Part shown: piece after piece, positions 8,826 to 20,366 of the stretch
How positions within the stretch are numbered: position 1 is the first letter of the stretch
Layout: every line of letters begins with the position of its first letter
Assembly (NCBI GenBank): GCA_022340665.1
Contig: JAJDNM010000090.1
Coordinates: forward strand, 1-64,000
From: Acidobacteriota bacterium
Lineage (GTDB): Bacteria > Acidobacteriota > Thermoanaerobaculia > Thermoanaerobaculales > Sulfomarinibacteraceae
Direction of reading: 5' to 3'
DNA length: 64,000 bases
Made by a program: the position numbers and the translations under genes
Notes under the pieces: model-generated
The model's database searches: none
What the model was told of the DNA's origin: nothing
What the model saw: only the letters and a program-made list of their open reading frames with translations

Positions 8826-9491
8826 TTGCGGGCCAAGGACCTGAACCGCTATCTCGGTGATCTCGGCTGGCGACAGCCTCCTGTCCCCCCCCAAATGCAG
8901 GTGAAGGACTCCGGTGCGGCGAAAGCCGACAGCGAAACCCTGCAAGACCTCGCTGCCTCCGCAGCGGGGTGCACCCTGTGCCGGCTCAGCGATCATCGCC
9001 AATCGGTGGTTTTTGGTGAGGGAGACGAGAACGCCGCCGTGATGTTTGTCGGAGAGGGCCCGGGGGCCGAAGAGGACCGGACCGGCCGGCCATTTGTCGG
9101 CCAGGCGGGGAAGCTCCTCGATCGCATGATCTTCGCGATGGGGCTCGAGCGCGAAGAGGTCTATATCGCAAACGTCGTGAAGTGTCGGCCGCCCGGCAAC
9201 CGGGACCCCAAGGAAGACGAGGTCGCAGCTTGCGCGGCCTACCTCGACCGGCAGATCGATCTCATCCGTCCGAAGGTCCTGGTGGCCCTCGGCAAGCCTG
9301 CCTCCAGACGCCTGACCGGGACCGCCAAACCGATGGGCGCCCTGCGGGGGCGCTGGTCGTCCTACCGGGGCGTTCCCCTGATGCCGATGTTCCATCCCGC
9401 TTTCCTGCTCCGCAACCCGAAGGCGAAGAGGGACGTGTGGGAAGATCTCAAGCTCGTCATGCGCAGGCTCGAATCGACCTCGGAACAGTAA
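8826..9491 (+). CDS. Type-4 uracil-DNA glycosylase (Fe-S)
   Basis: Removes uracil from DNA as the first step of base-excision repair, 221 residues. The family signature is plain: [20 protein letters not shown] carries the active-site loop, and the FHPA motif follows near residue 195. Four Cys ligands for a 4Fe-4S cluster are present: CTLC, then one in [12 protein letters not shown] and one in AACAAYL. The likely start is TTG at 8826 behind GAGGTGGC; a nearby ATG at 8821 is out of frame. It lies 59 bases after rpoZ on the same strand and may be cotranscribed. Confidence 0.92.
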   Translation: MRAKDLNRYLGDLGWRQPPVPPQMQVKDSGAAKADSETLQDLAASAAGCTLCRLSDHRQSVVFGEGDENAAVMFVGEGPGAEEDRTGRPFVGQAGKLLDRMIFAMGLEREEVYIANVVKCRPPGNRDPKEDEVAACAAYLDRQIDLIRPKVLVALGKPASRRLTGTAKPMGALRGRWSSYRGVPLMPMFHPAFLLRNPKAKRDVWEDLKLVMRRLESTSEQ

Positions 9492-9524
9492 GCCCATCAG
9501 CAGAAGTACCGAGCGTCAGCAGAA

Positions 9525-9731
9525 GCTAGATGCTAGATCCTGGATTCTGGTACCGCTTTCCCACACGCACTAGGAATATTCCTCTTATGATTTTCGATCT
9601 TGGATCTGCAAGCCCATACCCGAGTGTCTGCAACGGTGGTTCGATCGGCTCACAGCATCCAACATCCAATATCTAATATCTAAGATCCAAAATCTACTCG
9701 TCCAGCATCCAGCATCCAGCATCCAGCATCG
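9525..9731. repeat. Heptad-repeat element H1 (CATCCAG type)
   Basis: A left array of TAGATGC/TGGATTC-like heptads at 9525-9550, a core containing CGATCTTGGATCTG and GGTTCGATCGGCTC at about 9595-9650, then a right array at 9653-9731 of degenerate heptads ending in four CATCCAG units. The left array is roughly the reverse complement of the right. A 12-bp palindrome AGGAATATTCCT is in the core. It fills the gap between the glycosylase and hflC genes, which converge on it. Confidence 0.85.
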
Positions 9732-9735
9732 AGCT

Positions 9736-10659
9736 CTAGCGGTCGCGTTCCAGGTATCGCAGGAACTCCCCATCAGTAGATAGCAACAAGATGGTGTCCT
9801 CGTCCATTGTCCGGGTGTAGACCTCCATCGTCTTCAGGAAGCGGTAGAAGTCGGGATCCCGGTTGTACGCCTGGGCATAAATGTCCGCCGCTTCGGCGTC
9901 GGCGAGACCCTTGATCTCCTGTGCTTCACGGTAGGCTTCCGAGTTGATCTGCTGGAGATCGCGGTCCTTGTCACCGAGGATTCGCGCCGCTTCACCGGCT
10001 CCTTCGGATCGGTACTCTTCCGCGATCCGTTTCCGTTCGGAGATCATGCGCTCATAGACTTTCGGACGGTCCACCTCCGAGTAGTTGGTCCGCTTGAACT
10101 GGAAGTCGAGGATCTCGATGCCGAGCACGTCGGTGCGCCTGGAAGCGTTATCGAGGACCTCCTTCTCGAGCGCCACGCGACCAGCGATGATCTGGTGGCT
10201 GCCCTCCTCGAGTGCGGAGGACACGACGAACTCACGATTGGTGGAACGAACGACTTCGATGAGATCATGCTTGGCTATCGTGTTGCGGGTCTCGCCGTCT
10301 AGGATATCGTCGAGACGGGACTGGGCACCGCGTTCGTCGCGCAGGCGCTGGAAGAAGAGAAGCGGGTCTGAAATTCGCCAGCGTGCGTAGGTGTCGACGT
10401 AGATGAAGCGCTTGTCCTTCGTCGGTACCTCGTTCGGCTTGCCGTCCCACTCGAGAAATCGCTTTTCGAAGTAGTTGGCCTTCTGGACGAACGGCATTTT
10501 CATTTTCAGCCCTGGCGTCGTGATGGGCTCGCCGACGGGCTTGCCGAACTGGGTGATGATGACCTGCTGGGCCTCGTTGACGATGAAGAACGCACCGCCG
10601 ATCGCGGCCACCGCGAGCAACGCGAGAACGGCTATCAGGATGAAGGAGAGCTGTTTCAT
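9736..10659 (-). CDS. hflC: HflC, membrane protease regulator
   Basis: SPFH/prohibitin-family protein that with HflK forms a periplasm-facing cage around the FtsH protease in the inner membrane. 307 residues: one N-terminal membrane helix (FILIAVLALLAVAAIGGAFF), then the SPFH domain (EAQQVIITQFGKPVGEPITTPGLKMKMPFVQ) and a helical region with GEAARILGDKDRDLQQINSEAYREAQEIKG, characteristic of HflC. It overlaps hflK by the 4 bases ATGA, so the two are coupled in the order hflK-hflC. Confidence 0.95.
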   Translation of the reverse strand: MKQLSFILIAVLALLAVAAIGGAFFIVNEAQQVIITQFGKPVGEPITTPGLKMKMPFVQKANYFEKRFLEWDGKPNEVPTKDKRFIYVDTYARWRISDPLLFFQRLRDERGAQSRLDDILDGETRNTIAKHDLIEVVRSTNREFVVSSALEEGSHQIIAGRVALEKEVLDNASRRTDVLGIEILDFQFKRTNYSEVDRPKVYERMISERKRIAEEYRSEGAGEAARILGDKDRDLQQINSEAYREAQEIKGLADAEAADIYAQAYNRDPDFYRFLKTMEVYTRTMDEDTILLLSTDGEFLRYLERDR

Positions 10660-11645
10660 TGCTTCACCTCCGGCCCGGTGAGCTGGAGGAGTGGAAGCAC
10701 TCCTTCGAGACCATTGTCGAGCAAGATCTTGCGCTCCATGGCCGGGTAGATCGATTCCATCGTCTCGAGGAATATGCGCCGTCTGGTGACCTCCGGTGCG
10801 CGTCGATACGCTGCATAAACCTCTTCGAAGAGTGCCGCGTCGCCCTGCGCGCTGTTGACCCGGTTGATCGCATAGCCGCGTGCCTGTTCGACAATCTGGG
10901 CCGCCTGGCCACGAGCCTTCGGGATGACGCGGTTGTACTCGCCCCGGGCGTCGTTGATCTCGCGTTCGCGATCTTGCTCGGCCTGGTTGACCTCGTTGAA
11001 CGAGGGTTTGACCGGATCGGGGGGTGTGACGTTTTGCAGGACGATCTGATCGACCACAATTCCCGTCTCATAGCGGTCACAGAGCTCCTGCAGCTTGAGC
11101 TTGGACTCATCCTCGACCTCGAGGCGGCCGACGGTGAGGACCTCGTCGACAGAGCGGTCACCGACCACCGCCCGCATGACTGCCTCGTTCATGTCACGGA
11201 ACGTCTTGTCGACGTTGCGAACTCTGAAGAGATATTTGTACGGATCGTCCACACGATACTGGGCGATCCACTCGACGTCGGCGACGTTGAGGTCACCGGT
11301 GAGCATCAGAGACTCGTAGTCGAAATCGCGATCCGAGTACCTCGTCTTGACTCCGGCCTCCACCGTCTGGAAACCAAACTCCTGCTTGAGCTGCCGTTGC
11401 ACCGGAACCTTGAGAACGCTTTCGACGGGTGCGGGCAGCTTGAAGTTGAGACCAGGGTCTGCGGTGCGCACGTATTTCCCGAAGCGGAGAACGATGCCGA
11501 CCTCCTCCGGCTGAATGGTGAACACGACGCTGAGCACGAGGACCAGACCGATCACGATGAGTGCTCCGGTGAGGATGACCCTGGTTGGGGGCCTCTTGGA
11601 TCGGAAGGAGCCGATGTCGATCACGCGAGGTTCTTCTGGTTCCAT
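10656..11645 (-). CDS. hflK: HflK, membrane protease regulator
   Basis: Partner of HflC in the FtsH-modulating complex, 329 residues. A membrane helix near residues 23-46 (VILTGALIVIGLVLVLSVVF) follows a short cytoplasmic start; the SPFH domain carries EEVGIVLRFGKYVRTADPGLNFKLPAPVE and the later ARGQAAQIVEQARGYAINRVN helix typical of HflK. The usual Gly/Pro-rich N-terminal extension of proteobacterial HflK is short here. It is the first gene of an hflKC pair transcribed away from clpB's 3' end. Confidence 0.95.
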   Translation of the reverse strand: MEPEEPRVIDIGSFRSKRPPTRVILTGALIVIGLVLVLSVVFTIQPEEVGIVLRFGKYVRTADPGLNFKLPAPVESVLKVPVQRQLKQEFGFQTVEAGVKTRYSDRDFDYESLMLTGDLNVADVEWIAQYRVDDPYKYLFRVRNVDKTFRDMNEAVMRAVVGDRSVDEVLTVGRLEVEDESKLKLQELCDRYETGIVVDQIVLQNVTPPDPVKPSFNEVNQAEQDREREINDARGEYNRVIPKARGQAAQIVEQARGYAINRVNSAQGDAALFEEVYAAYRRAPEVTRRRIFLETMESIYPAMERKILLDNGLEGVLPLLQLTGPEVKQ

Positions 11646-11707
11646 GTCTTTCCCCTTTCGAAGAGGTCTTCACTGTTCGAGAGACACTACGCCTGGGAGT
11701 GTAACTG

Positions 11708-11736
11708 ATTCGAATTCGGAATTCGGAATTCGGAAT
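11708..11736. repeat. Heptad array E1 (GAATTCG type)
   Basis: About four tandem units of GAATTCG/GGAATTC with 7-bp period directly upstream of hflK. Related in period and base content to the arrays near 42680 and 43960. Confidence 0.8.
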
Positions 11737-11811
11737 GGAGGTAGGATTCAATTTCTGAAAAAGATGAGCGCGATGGGAGTGGGAGGAAATATCTCATTCT
11801 CCGAGTCAGAA

Positions 11812-11836
11812 AATCCCCCGGCCGGGCCGGGGGATT
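11812..11836 (-). terminator. Terminator of clpB
   Basis: AATCCCCCGGC and GCCGGGGGATT form a perfect 11-bp GC-rich stem around a 3-base loop. Read on the minus strand it is followed by TTTTCT, and it lies 33 bases past the clpB stop codon. Confidence 0.9.
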
Positions 11837-11869
11837 GATGTTTCCTGGTTGCTCGGTTATTTCGCGCAG

Positions 11870-14488
<2,619 letters not shown>

Positions 14489-14528
14489 CGAGTTTTCCTC
14501 CTTGGAAAGGCCCGTGAGGCCTATAGAT

Positions 14529-14558
14529 AAGATAATATCTGAGTATTGATTTGTCAAG
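14529..14558 (-). promoter_or_regulatory. clpB promoter with HAIR-like operator
   Basis: On the minus strand TTGACA (14552-14557) and TATCTT (14529-14534) are 17 bases apart, a good housekeeping-type promoter in an AT-rich island unlike its surroundings. Overlapping the -35 box, CTTGACA-N7-ACTCAGA (14538-14558) matches the HspR target HAIR (CTTGAGT-N7-ACTCAAG) at five of seven bases in each half with the exact spacing. HspR control of clpB is known in other phyla; here it is inferred. Confidence 0.5.
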
Positions 14559-14778
14559 TATTTTTCTGACTTATTTGATAATATTATTATCATATCTTTG
14601 GGTGACGTGCTCTAACATTGGACAATTTCAAATGTGAAATCCACTGACACGAGGGGGTGGCGATGTCGGCCATTTGTTCGAATATGAAAGCACGCACGGG
14701 CTCGGGTTCGAGCCGCGAGCGGAGGCCTCACGCTCGGAGTACAATGCTGCCGAGGAAGAAGGAGTCCCGATAGCAGCA

Positions 14779-16692
14779 ATGGGCGAGCAGGACGTACGTG
14801 AGCAGTCGAAGGCCGAGGAGATACGGGTCTTTCTACGGCACCTCCTGAAAGATGTCCGCGCATTCGAAAGAATGCTCGAGGAGGGGCGGTTCGAAACCGG
14901 CGTGCGGCGAATCGGCGCCGAACAGGAGCTCTTTCTGGTCGACTCCCTCTGGCGGCCCGCGCCGATTGCAACCGAGGTTCTGGAGGCCGTGAAAGACCCT
15001 CACTTCACGACGGAACTGGCCCGGTTCAACCTCGAGTTCAACCTCGATCCACACGTGTTCGGTGGCTCCTGCCTGCGCGACATGGAGTGGCAGCTTGGAG
15101 AGCTGTTGGGCAGGGTGCGTGAGGCCGCGCGGAGCTGCGGTGGCGACGTCGTGATGACGGGCATCCTCCCGACCCTCAAGAAGACCGATCTCGAGTTCAT
15201 CAACATGACTCCCAACCCGCGCTACTACGCACTCAACGATGCGATGAACCGTCTCCGAGGGGGCGCCTACGAGTTCTACCTCCAGGGGCTTGACGAGCTT
15301 CACCTGCACCACGACTCGATCCTGGTCGAGGCCGCCAACACCAGCTTCCAGGTACATTTCCAGGTCTCGCCGGATGAGTTCGCGAAACTTTACAACGCCG
15401 CCCAGGCGGTTGCGGGCCCTCTGCTCGCGGCGTGCGCCAACTCGCCGATGCTGTTCGGCAAACGGCTTTGGGCCGAAACCCGCATCGGCCTCTTCCAGCA
15501 GTCGATCGACACCCGGCGAACCACGCCGCACCTGCGCGAGCAGACACCTCGCGTGAGCTTCGGCCGCCATTGGGTCGAGTCGTCGGCGCTGGAGATTTTT
15601 CAGGAGGACATCACCCGCTTCCGTGCCCTCATTTCGACGGACATCGAAGACGATCCGTTCGAGGAGCTCGAGAGCGGACGTGCGCCGAGCCTGAAGGCCC
15701 TGCGCCTGCACAACAGCACCGTCTATCGGTGGAACCGTGTTTGCTACGGCATATCGGACGGCAAGCCTCACCTGAGAATCGAAAACCGGATTTTGCCGGC
15801 CGGTCCCACGCCACGCGACGAAATTTCGAATGCAGCCTTTTGGTTCGGCCTCATCAGCGGCGTCCTCGAGCGCTACGGAAATATCTCTGAGCACATGTCG
15901 TTCGACGACGCCCGAAGCAATTTCCTGGCCGCCGCCAGGCACGGCATCGACTCTCAGTTGGCGTGGTGCGGCAGGGACCCTGCGCCGGTCGACGATCTGC
16001 TTCTCGAGGAGTTCCTGCCGATGGCCCGTGAAGGCCTCGAAACCGCGGGACTCGACTCCGAGAACATCGAGCTCTACCTCGGCGTGATCGAAGAGCGGGT
16101 CGGTGCGAGATGCACCGGCTCCCAGTGGCAGCTGCAATCGATGGCCGATCTTACCGATCAGGGGCCGATGGCGGAACGTCTGTCGGCGATCACTGCGGCG
16201 ATGGCGGATCGGCAGCGCGAGGGCAACCCGGTTCACACATGGGAGCTTGCTCGTCTCGAAGAGGGTGCGGGATGGAAGCAGAGCTATTCGACGGTCGAGC
16301 ACTGCATGGACACCGATATCGTCACCGTCAACCAACACGAGCCAGTCGATCTCGTCGCGAACCTCATGGTCTGGAAGAACATCCGTCACGTGATGGTAGA
16401 AGACGACGAAAATCGACTGGTCGGAATGGTCTCCCAGCGCAAGCTGCTGAGTCTGATCGGCACCTATCACCCGGAAGAGCGCGACGACCCGATGCCGGTG
16501 AGCGACATCATGCAACACGATCCGGTAACCGTAACCCCGGAAACGCCGACAGTGGATGCGATCGCCGTCATGCGCGAAAACGGTTGGGCGTGCATGCCGG
16601 TGGTCAAAGACGACCACCTGGTGGGCGTCCTGACCGAGAGCCAGCTGATGCGGATCGCGGGGGAGCTGTTGGAGCAGAAGCTGCGGGAGTAG
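14779..16692 (+). CDS. GCS2-type carboxylate-amine ligase fused to CBS pair
   Basis: 637 residues. Residues about 1-480 resemble the glutamate-cysteine ligase 2 family: GVRRIGAEQELFLVD near residue 44, TTELARFNLEFNLDP, the EAANTSFQVHFQVSP segment and RIENRILPAGPTPRDEI. These enzymes join an amine to a carboxylate using ATP. From about residue 500 two CBS domains follow (YSTVEHCMDTDIVTVNQHE and VSDIMQHDPVTVTPETPTV), which usually bind adenine nucleotides and tune activity. The actual substrate is unknown; a glutathione-like or other low-molecular-weight thiol or amide is possible. The start at 14779 is uncertain (AAGGAG lies 15 bases away); a TTG at 14674 is an alternative. Confidence 0.82.
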   Translation: MGEQDVREQSKAEEIRVFLRHLLKDVRAFERMLEEGRFETGVRRIGAEQELFLVDSLWRPAPIATEVLEAVKDPHFTTELARFNLEFNLDPHVFGGSCLRDMEWQLGELLGRVREAARSCGGDVVMTGILPTLKKTDLEFINMTPNPRYYALNDAMNRLRGGAYEFYLQGLDELHLHHDSILVEAANTSFQVHFQVSPDEFAKLYNAAQAVAGPLLAACANSPMLFGKRLWAETRIGLFQQSIDTRRTTPHLREQTPRVSFGRHWVESSALEIFQEDITRFRALISTDIEDDPFEELESGRAPSLKALRLHNSTVYRWNRVCYGISDGKPHLRIENRILPAGPTPRDEISNAAFWFGLISGVLERYGNISEHMSFDDARSNFLAAARHGIDSQLAWCGRDPAPVDDLLLEEFLPMAREGLETAGLDSENIELYLGVIEERVGARCTGSQWQLQSMADLTDQGPMAERLSAITAAMADRQREGNPVHTWELARLEEGAGWKQSYSTVEHCMDTDIVTVNQHEPVDLVANLMVWKNIRHVMVEDDENRLVGMVSQRKLLSLIGTYHPEERDDPMPVSDIMQHDPVTVTPETPTVDAIAVMRENGWACMPVVKDDHLVGVLTESQLMRIAGELLEQKLRE

Positions 16693-16710
16693 CGCCCCTT
16701 CCGTCCGCCC

Positions 16711-16888
16711 AATTCTCGATTCTAGATACTCGATCCGCCCACCCAGTGTCAGGATGTTCGATATTTGATTTTCGATATTGGATCTGGACGCCCATCTCTT
16801 GAATTCGTCACGGATGCTTCGATCGGCTCGCCGAATCCAACATCCAACATCCAACATCCAACATCCAGCATCCAGCATCTAGCATCTG
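16711..16888. repeat. Heptad-repeat element H2 (CATCCAG type)
   Basis: Left array TTCTCGATTCTAGATACTCG (16711 on), then CCGCCCACCC, a second array of TTCGATA/TTGGATC heptads (16751-16786), a core sharing GGATCTG-GCCCAT and TTCGATCGGCTC with element H1, and a right array 16835-16888 of CATCCAA x4, CATCCAG x2 and variants. It sits between the ligase and transporter genes. Confidence 0.85.
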
Positions 16889-16941
16889 GCGACGCGTATG
16901 GATAGGCTAGAATCATTGCGCTCAAAAATAGGGAGGCGCTA

Positions 16942-18912
16942 ATGGCGGAGAAGCCCTTCGTACCTTACGTCCCGGACGAATCGACCATGCCGGAGCTGAC
17001 CTTCAAGGCCTTGTTCCTCGGTGTTGTGATGGCGATTGTGCTCGGTGCCGCCAACGCTTACCTCGGCATGAAAGTGGGATTGACGGTGGCCGCCACCTTT
17101 CCGGCGGCGGTCGTGGCGATGGCTGCGTTGCGGATCTTCGGCGGCAACATCCTCGAGGAGAACCTGGCGCGAACCACCGCGTCGGTCGGTGAATCCCTGG
17201 TGGCGGGCGCCATCTTTACGATTCCCGCCTTCGTGATCTCCGGTGCCTGGCCCGAGTTCAACCTGCAGGACGCGATGATGATCATGGGTATCGGTGGGGT
17301 GCTCGGCGTTCTCTTCGTGATCCTCCTCCGTCGTCCGTTGGTGGTTGAGGCCGAGCTTCCTTTTCCTGAAAGCGTTGCCGCTGCCGAAATCGTGAAGGCT
17401 GGGCAGAAGGGCCAGACAGGTGCAGGCCTCGTCTTCGGCGCAATGGGAATTGCCGCTGTGTGGGAGTTCATCAAGAACGACGCCGGCGTGCAGCTGATTC
17501 AAGACAAGGCATCCCACTTCGTCCAGTTCGGTCGCTCGACCATCGATCTGCTCGGACGCAGGATCGAGTACACCGGGGGCATGCTGCTGTCGACACCGGA
17601 GGCATCGCCGATGGTCATGGGCGTCGGCTTCATCGTCGGCCTCAGGATCTCGGCAGTGCTCTTCTGCGGCGCCGTCATCGGATGGCTGGTGCTGGTGCCG
17701 CTGGCTCTCTTCCTCAATCCAGATCTCGCGGCTCTCGGTGCCGACACCGGGTATGCGGACCTTGCAGTGGAGGTCTGGTTCAAACAGATCAGGCCGCTCG
17801 CAGTGGGCACGATGATCGTCTCTGCGTTCTACACCCTCTACAGTTTGCGTGAGTCGCTGATGGACGGGATCCGAAAGGTCCTGGCCGTGTTCCGCAGCGG
17901 CGATGCTTCGGCTGAAGTCGATCGTACCGAGCGGGATCTCAACCTCAAGTGGGTCCTGGTGGCAATCGGCGTGATGGCAATCCCGATGTTCCTGCTCTAC
18001 CAATACTTTTCCGAGTCGACCGGCGGCGCCCTCGTGCTCACGGTCGTGATGCTGATCCTGGGAATCCTCTTCGCGGCGGTGGCCGGATACCTGGTCGGAT
18101 TGGTTGGCAATTCCAACAATCCCATCTCCGGTCTGACGCTGTCCGCGCTCGTCATTTCAGCGGTGCTCATGGTGCTGATGGGCGTCACCGGGATCGCTGG
18201 GGTGGCAGCAGTTCTCGGCGTTGCAGGCGTGGTGTGTTGTGCGGCTGGCGTTGCGGGCGACATGATGCAGGACTTCAAGGTCGGCCACATTCTCGGCGGC
18301 ACCCCATGGAAGATGCAGGTTGGTGAGATCGTCGGCGTGGTCGCGGCAGCCATTGCGTTGCCGGTGCTCCTGATGGTCCTCAACCAGGCGTATACCATCG
18401 GCTCCGCCGAGCTACCGGCGCCGCAGGCCGGGCTGATGGCCCTGATGGCTCAGGGCATCGTCGGCGGCGAAATGGCGTGGCCGCTGGTCATCGTCGGAAT
18501 GCTCCTCGGTGTGGCCCTCATCCTCATCAAGGCTCCGGCACCGATGCTGATCGCGGTCGGGATGTACCTGCCGTTTTCGACCACCTCGGCGGTGTTCGCC
18601 GGGGGTGTCATCCGTTCCATTCTCGACTGGTTCCTGAAGAAGAAGGATGCCACCGACGAACAACGGACCCGGGCCGAAAACTCGGGAATTCTGGTTTCTT
18701 CGGGACTGATCGCCGGCCAATCCCTGATGGCCGTTTTGCTTGCGTTCGTCGTCCTCTACGAACAGGCCAAGCTTGGCATGGCGGAGACCGAACACCTGCT
18801 GCCGCACCTCGCCAACAGCTTCTGGGGCGGCCTCCTGGTGTATCCCCTGCTTCTGGTTCTGTTGGTGTGGCTGCCGTTGAGCAGAATGGGCAGCGGCGGT
18901 AACGATGCTTAG
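16942..18912 (+). CDS. OPT-family oligopeptide transporter
   Basis: Inner-membrane transporter of 656 residues with roughly 14-16 hydrophobic helices; OPT proteins import peptides or metal chelates by proton coupling. The N-terminal LTFKALFLGVVMAIVLGAANAYLGMKVGLTVAATFPAAVV is the family's most conserved block, followed by NILEENLARTTASVGESLVAGAIFT and, late, ILIKAPAPMLIAVGMYLPFSTTSAVFAGGVIR. AGGGAGG precedes the ATG and a TAGAAT box lies about 35 bases upstream. The next gene (PqqD-like) overlaps the end by 8 bases, so they form one unit. Confidence 0.95.
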   Translation: MAEKPFVPYVPDESTMPELTFKALFLGVVMAIVLGAANAYLGMKVGLTVAATFPAAVVAMAALRIFGGNILEENLARTTASVGESLVAGAIFTIPAFVISGAWPEFNLQDAMMIMGIGGVLGVLFVILLRRPLVVEAELPFPESVAAAEIVKAGQKGQTGAGLVFGAMGIAAVWEFIKNDAGVQLIQDKASHFVQFGRSTIDLLGRRIEYTGGMLLSTPEASPMVMGVGFIVGLRISAVLFCGAVIGWLVLVPLALFLNPDLAALGADTGYADLAVEVWFKQIRPLAVGTMIVSAFYTLYSLRESLMDGIRKVLAVFRSGDASAEVDRTERDLNLKWVLVAIGVMAIPMFLLYQYFSESTGGALVLTVVMLILGILFAAVAGYLVGLVGNSNNPISGLTLSALVISAVLMVLMGVTGIAGVAAVLGVAGVVCCAAGVAGDMMQDFKVGHILGGTPWKMQVGEIVGVVAAAIALPVLLMVLNQAYTIGSAELPAPQAGLMALMAQGIVGGEMAWPLVIVGMLLGVALILIKAPAPMLIAVGMYLPFSTTSAVFAGGVIRSILDWFLKKKDATDEQRTRAENSGILVSSGLIAGQSLMAVLLAFVVLYEQAKLGMAETEHLLPHLANSFWGGLLVYPLLLVLLVWLPLSRMGSGGNDA

Positions 18913-19288
18913 ACCTGGGCGAAAGGCCAGGGTCACGCGGGCAATCGATCTGCTCGAGCTGGCGCCGGTCCGGTGCGCTGTCTGGCTCGAGCGTGAGGAC
19001 GGCCGGGTGATCATCGACCGTCCCCGACCGCCGATCGATGGACTCAACGGTATCTTCCGCCGGGTCAGCTGGATGATGGCCCCGCGGCGAATCAGGCTCG
19101 ACGAGATTGGCAGCTTCGCCTGGAGGCGGCTCGACGGCACGACCAAAATGAGGACCCTTGCTTTGGCGATGCGCGACGCCTTCCCGGACAGCTGCGATCA
19201 GCTCGAGGAACGACTCGGGGCGTATATTCGGTCCATGCGCCGGCTCCAGCTGATTTCTTTTCCGGAGCTGGACGCGCCAACCTCCTGA
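18905..19288 (+). CDS. PqqD-like protein
   Basis: 127 residues. The segment RRIRLDEIGSFAWRRLDGTTKMRTLALAM followed by a helix and LGAYIRSMRRLQLISF matches the PqqD-type peptide-binding fold (L-D-E-x-G-x-x-x-W-x-x-L-D-G). PqqD proteins deliver peptides to radical SAM maturases, but here the 8-base overlap ties it to an OPT transporter, so a role in transport or in handling its substrate is equally possible. A radical SAM/SPASM enzyme is encoded about 5 kb away (24459-25550); a link is speculative. No peptide precursor gene was seen. Confidence 0.72.
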   Translation: MLRPGRKARVTRAIDLLELAPVRCAVWLEREDGRVIIDRPRPPIDGLNGIFRRVSWMMAPRRIRLDEIGSFAWRRLDGTTKMRTLALAMRDAFPDSCDQLEERLGAYIRSMRRLQLISFPELDAPTS

Positions 19289-19316
19289 CCCCACTGTGGT
19301 AGGTTCCGTTCGAGAA

Positions 19317-20366
19317 ATGGACGTCTCGCTCGTCATTGTCTGCCATCGGTCATCCCGTGTGCTTCCGGGGTGTGTCGGAAGCTTTCGGCGCGAGGCAGCG
19401 ACGGCCGGCGTCGAGACGGAAATCATTGCGGTGGAGCACTCAGAGGATCCGGCCGAGCTCGACCGGGTCCGGGCTGCCGGGGTTGATCGTGTGCTCGAGC
19501 TGCCGAATCGTGGTTATGCCGCCGGATTGAACGCGGGCGCCCGGGCAGCCACGGGAGAAATGTTGCTGCTGGCCAACCCGGACATCAGCTTCTTCGAGGG
19601 AAGTCTTGCCGCCCTCCTCGACGCTCTCGGCTTGGGCTACGACGTCGTTGGTCCGCAATTCGTCTGGGACGAGGACGGTGAGGTCCTGTTGCCGGCGGCT
19701 GAAGACCCGGCGCCTCACGCCGAGCTCGTGCGCGCCGTCCGACGGCGCTCGCCGCGAGCGTGGTTGGCCGGTCTGCCGCTTTCACTCGACCGGGAGTGGC
19801 GGCTGTGGACGGCTGATGGTGCACGAGACGTCGCCTGCCTGCGCGGCGCACTGCTTGCGGTCACCCGGGAGACGCTCGACCGTTTCGGACCATTCGATGA
19901 GGGTTATTTTCTTTACTACGAGGAGACGGAGTGGTTGTGGAGGGCACGTCGCCGCGGTGCGCGGCTGGCACTGGTCGGCACCTCCAGGGTCCAACATCGT
20001 TGGGGCCACGCCACCGGGCAAAACAATGGAGAAGTCGGACAGGAGGAACGCTCGCGCCGGCGTTTCGTGGAGCGAAACTACAGCCCCGTGTGGCGGCGAG
20101 TTCTGGGGTCCGGCGGCCGTCACCACCGGAGTCCGTTGAAGCCCATTCGGCTCGTCCAGGGCGGCTCACCCCCCGAAATCGAGAACGACCTCTGGCTGGC
20201 CTCGCCGAACCCCCACCTGATGCCTGCTCTCGGGGTCGTCAGATCACCGTCGCTGCCGCCAGATTTCGTCGATTTCTGTCGGGCCTGGCGCTGGGTGGTC
20301 GCTACAGCGTCGCGCCCCGGAGGACGGTGGAAGATCGACCGCGCGTGGACGTGGAAACCTTCATGA
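19317..20366 (+). CDS. Family 2 glycosyltransferase (rhamnosyltransferase-like)
   Basis: 349 residues, cytosolic or membrane-associated GT-A enzyme that transfers a sugar from an NDP-sugar. Opens with MDVSLVIVCHRSSRVLPGCV; the nucleotide-binding region includes NRGYAAGLNAGARAATGEMLLLANPDI, with NPD as the metal-binding DxD equivalent. The block RGALLAVTRETLDRFGPFDEGYFLYYEETEWLWRARRRG is the GT2 acceptor-site signature seen in WbbL-like rhamnosyltransferases. The start at 19317 is 28 bases after the PqqD-like gene. Its stop overlaps the next start (ATGA), so it leads a coupled glycan operon. Confidence 0.9.
   Translation: MDVSLVIVCHRSSRVLPGCVGSFRREAATAGVETEIIAVEHSEDPAELDRVRAAGVDRVLELPNRGYAAGLNAGARAATGEMLLLANPDISFFEGSLAALLDALGLGYDVVGPQFVWDEDGEVLLPAAEDPAPHAELVRAVRRRSPRAWLAGLPLSLDREWRLWTADGARDVACLRGALLAVTRETLDRFGPFDEGYFLYYEETEWLWRARRRGARLALVGTSRVQHRWGHATGQNNGEVGQEERSRRRFVERNYSPVWRRVLGSGGRHHRSPLKPIRLVQGGSPPEIENDLWLASPNPHLMPALGVVRSPSLPPDFVDFCRAWRWVVATASRPGGRWKIDRAWTWKPS

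Noticed and set aside
14833-16878. Long antisense frame of 681 codons on the minus strand
   Set aside because: It lies opposite the GCS2-CBS gene, has no recognised domain and has the composition of a GC-rich shadow frame. Other long shadows (58308-59885, 28325-29758, 10659-11708) were dropped for the same reason.
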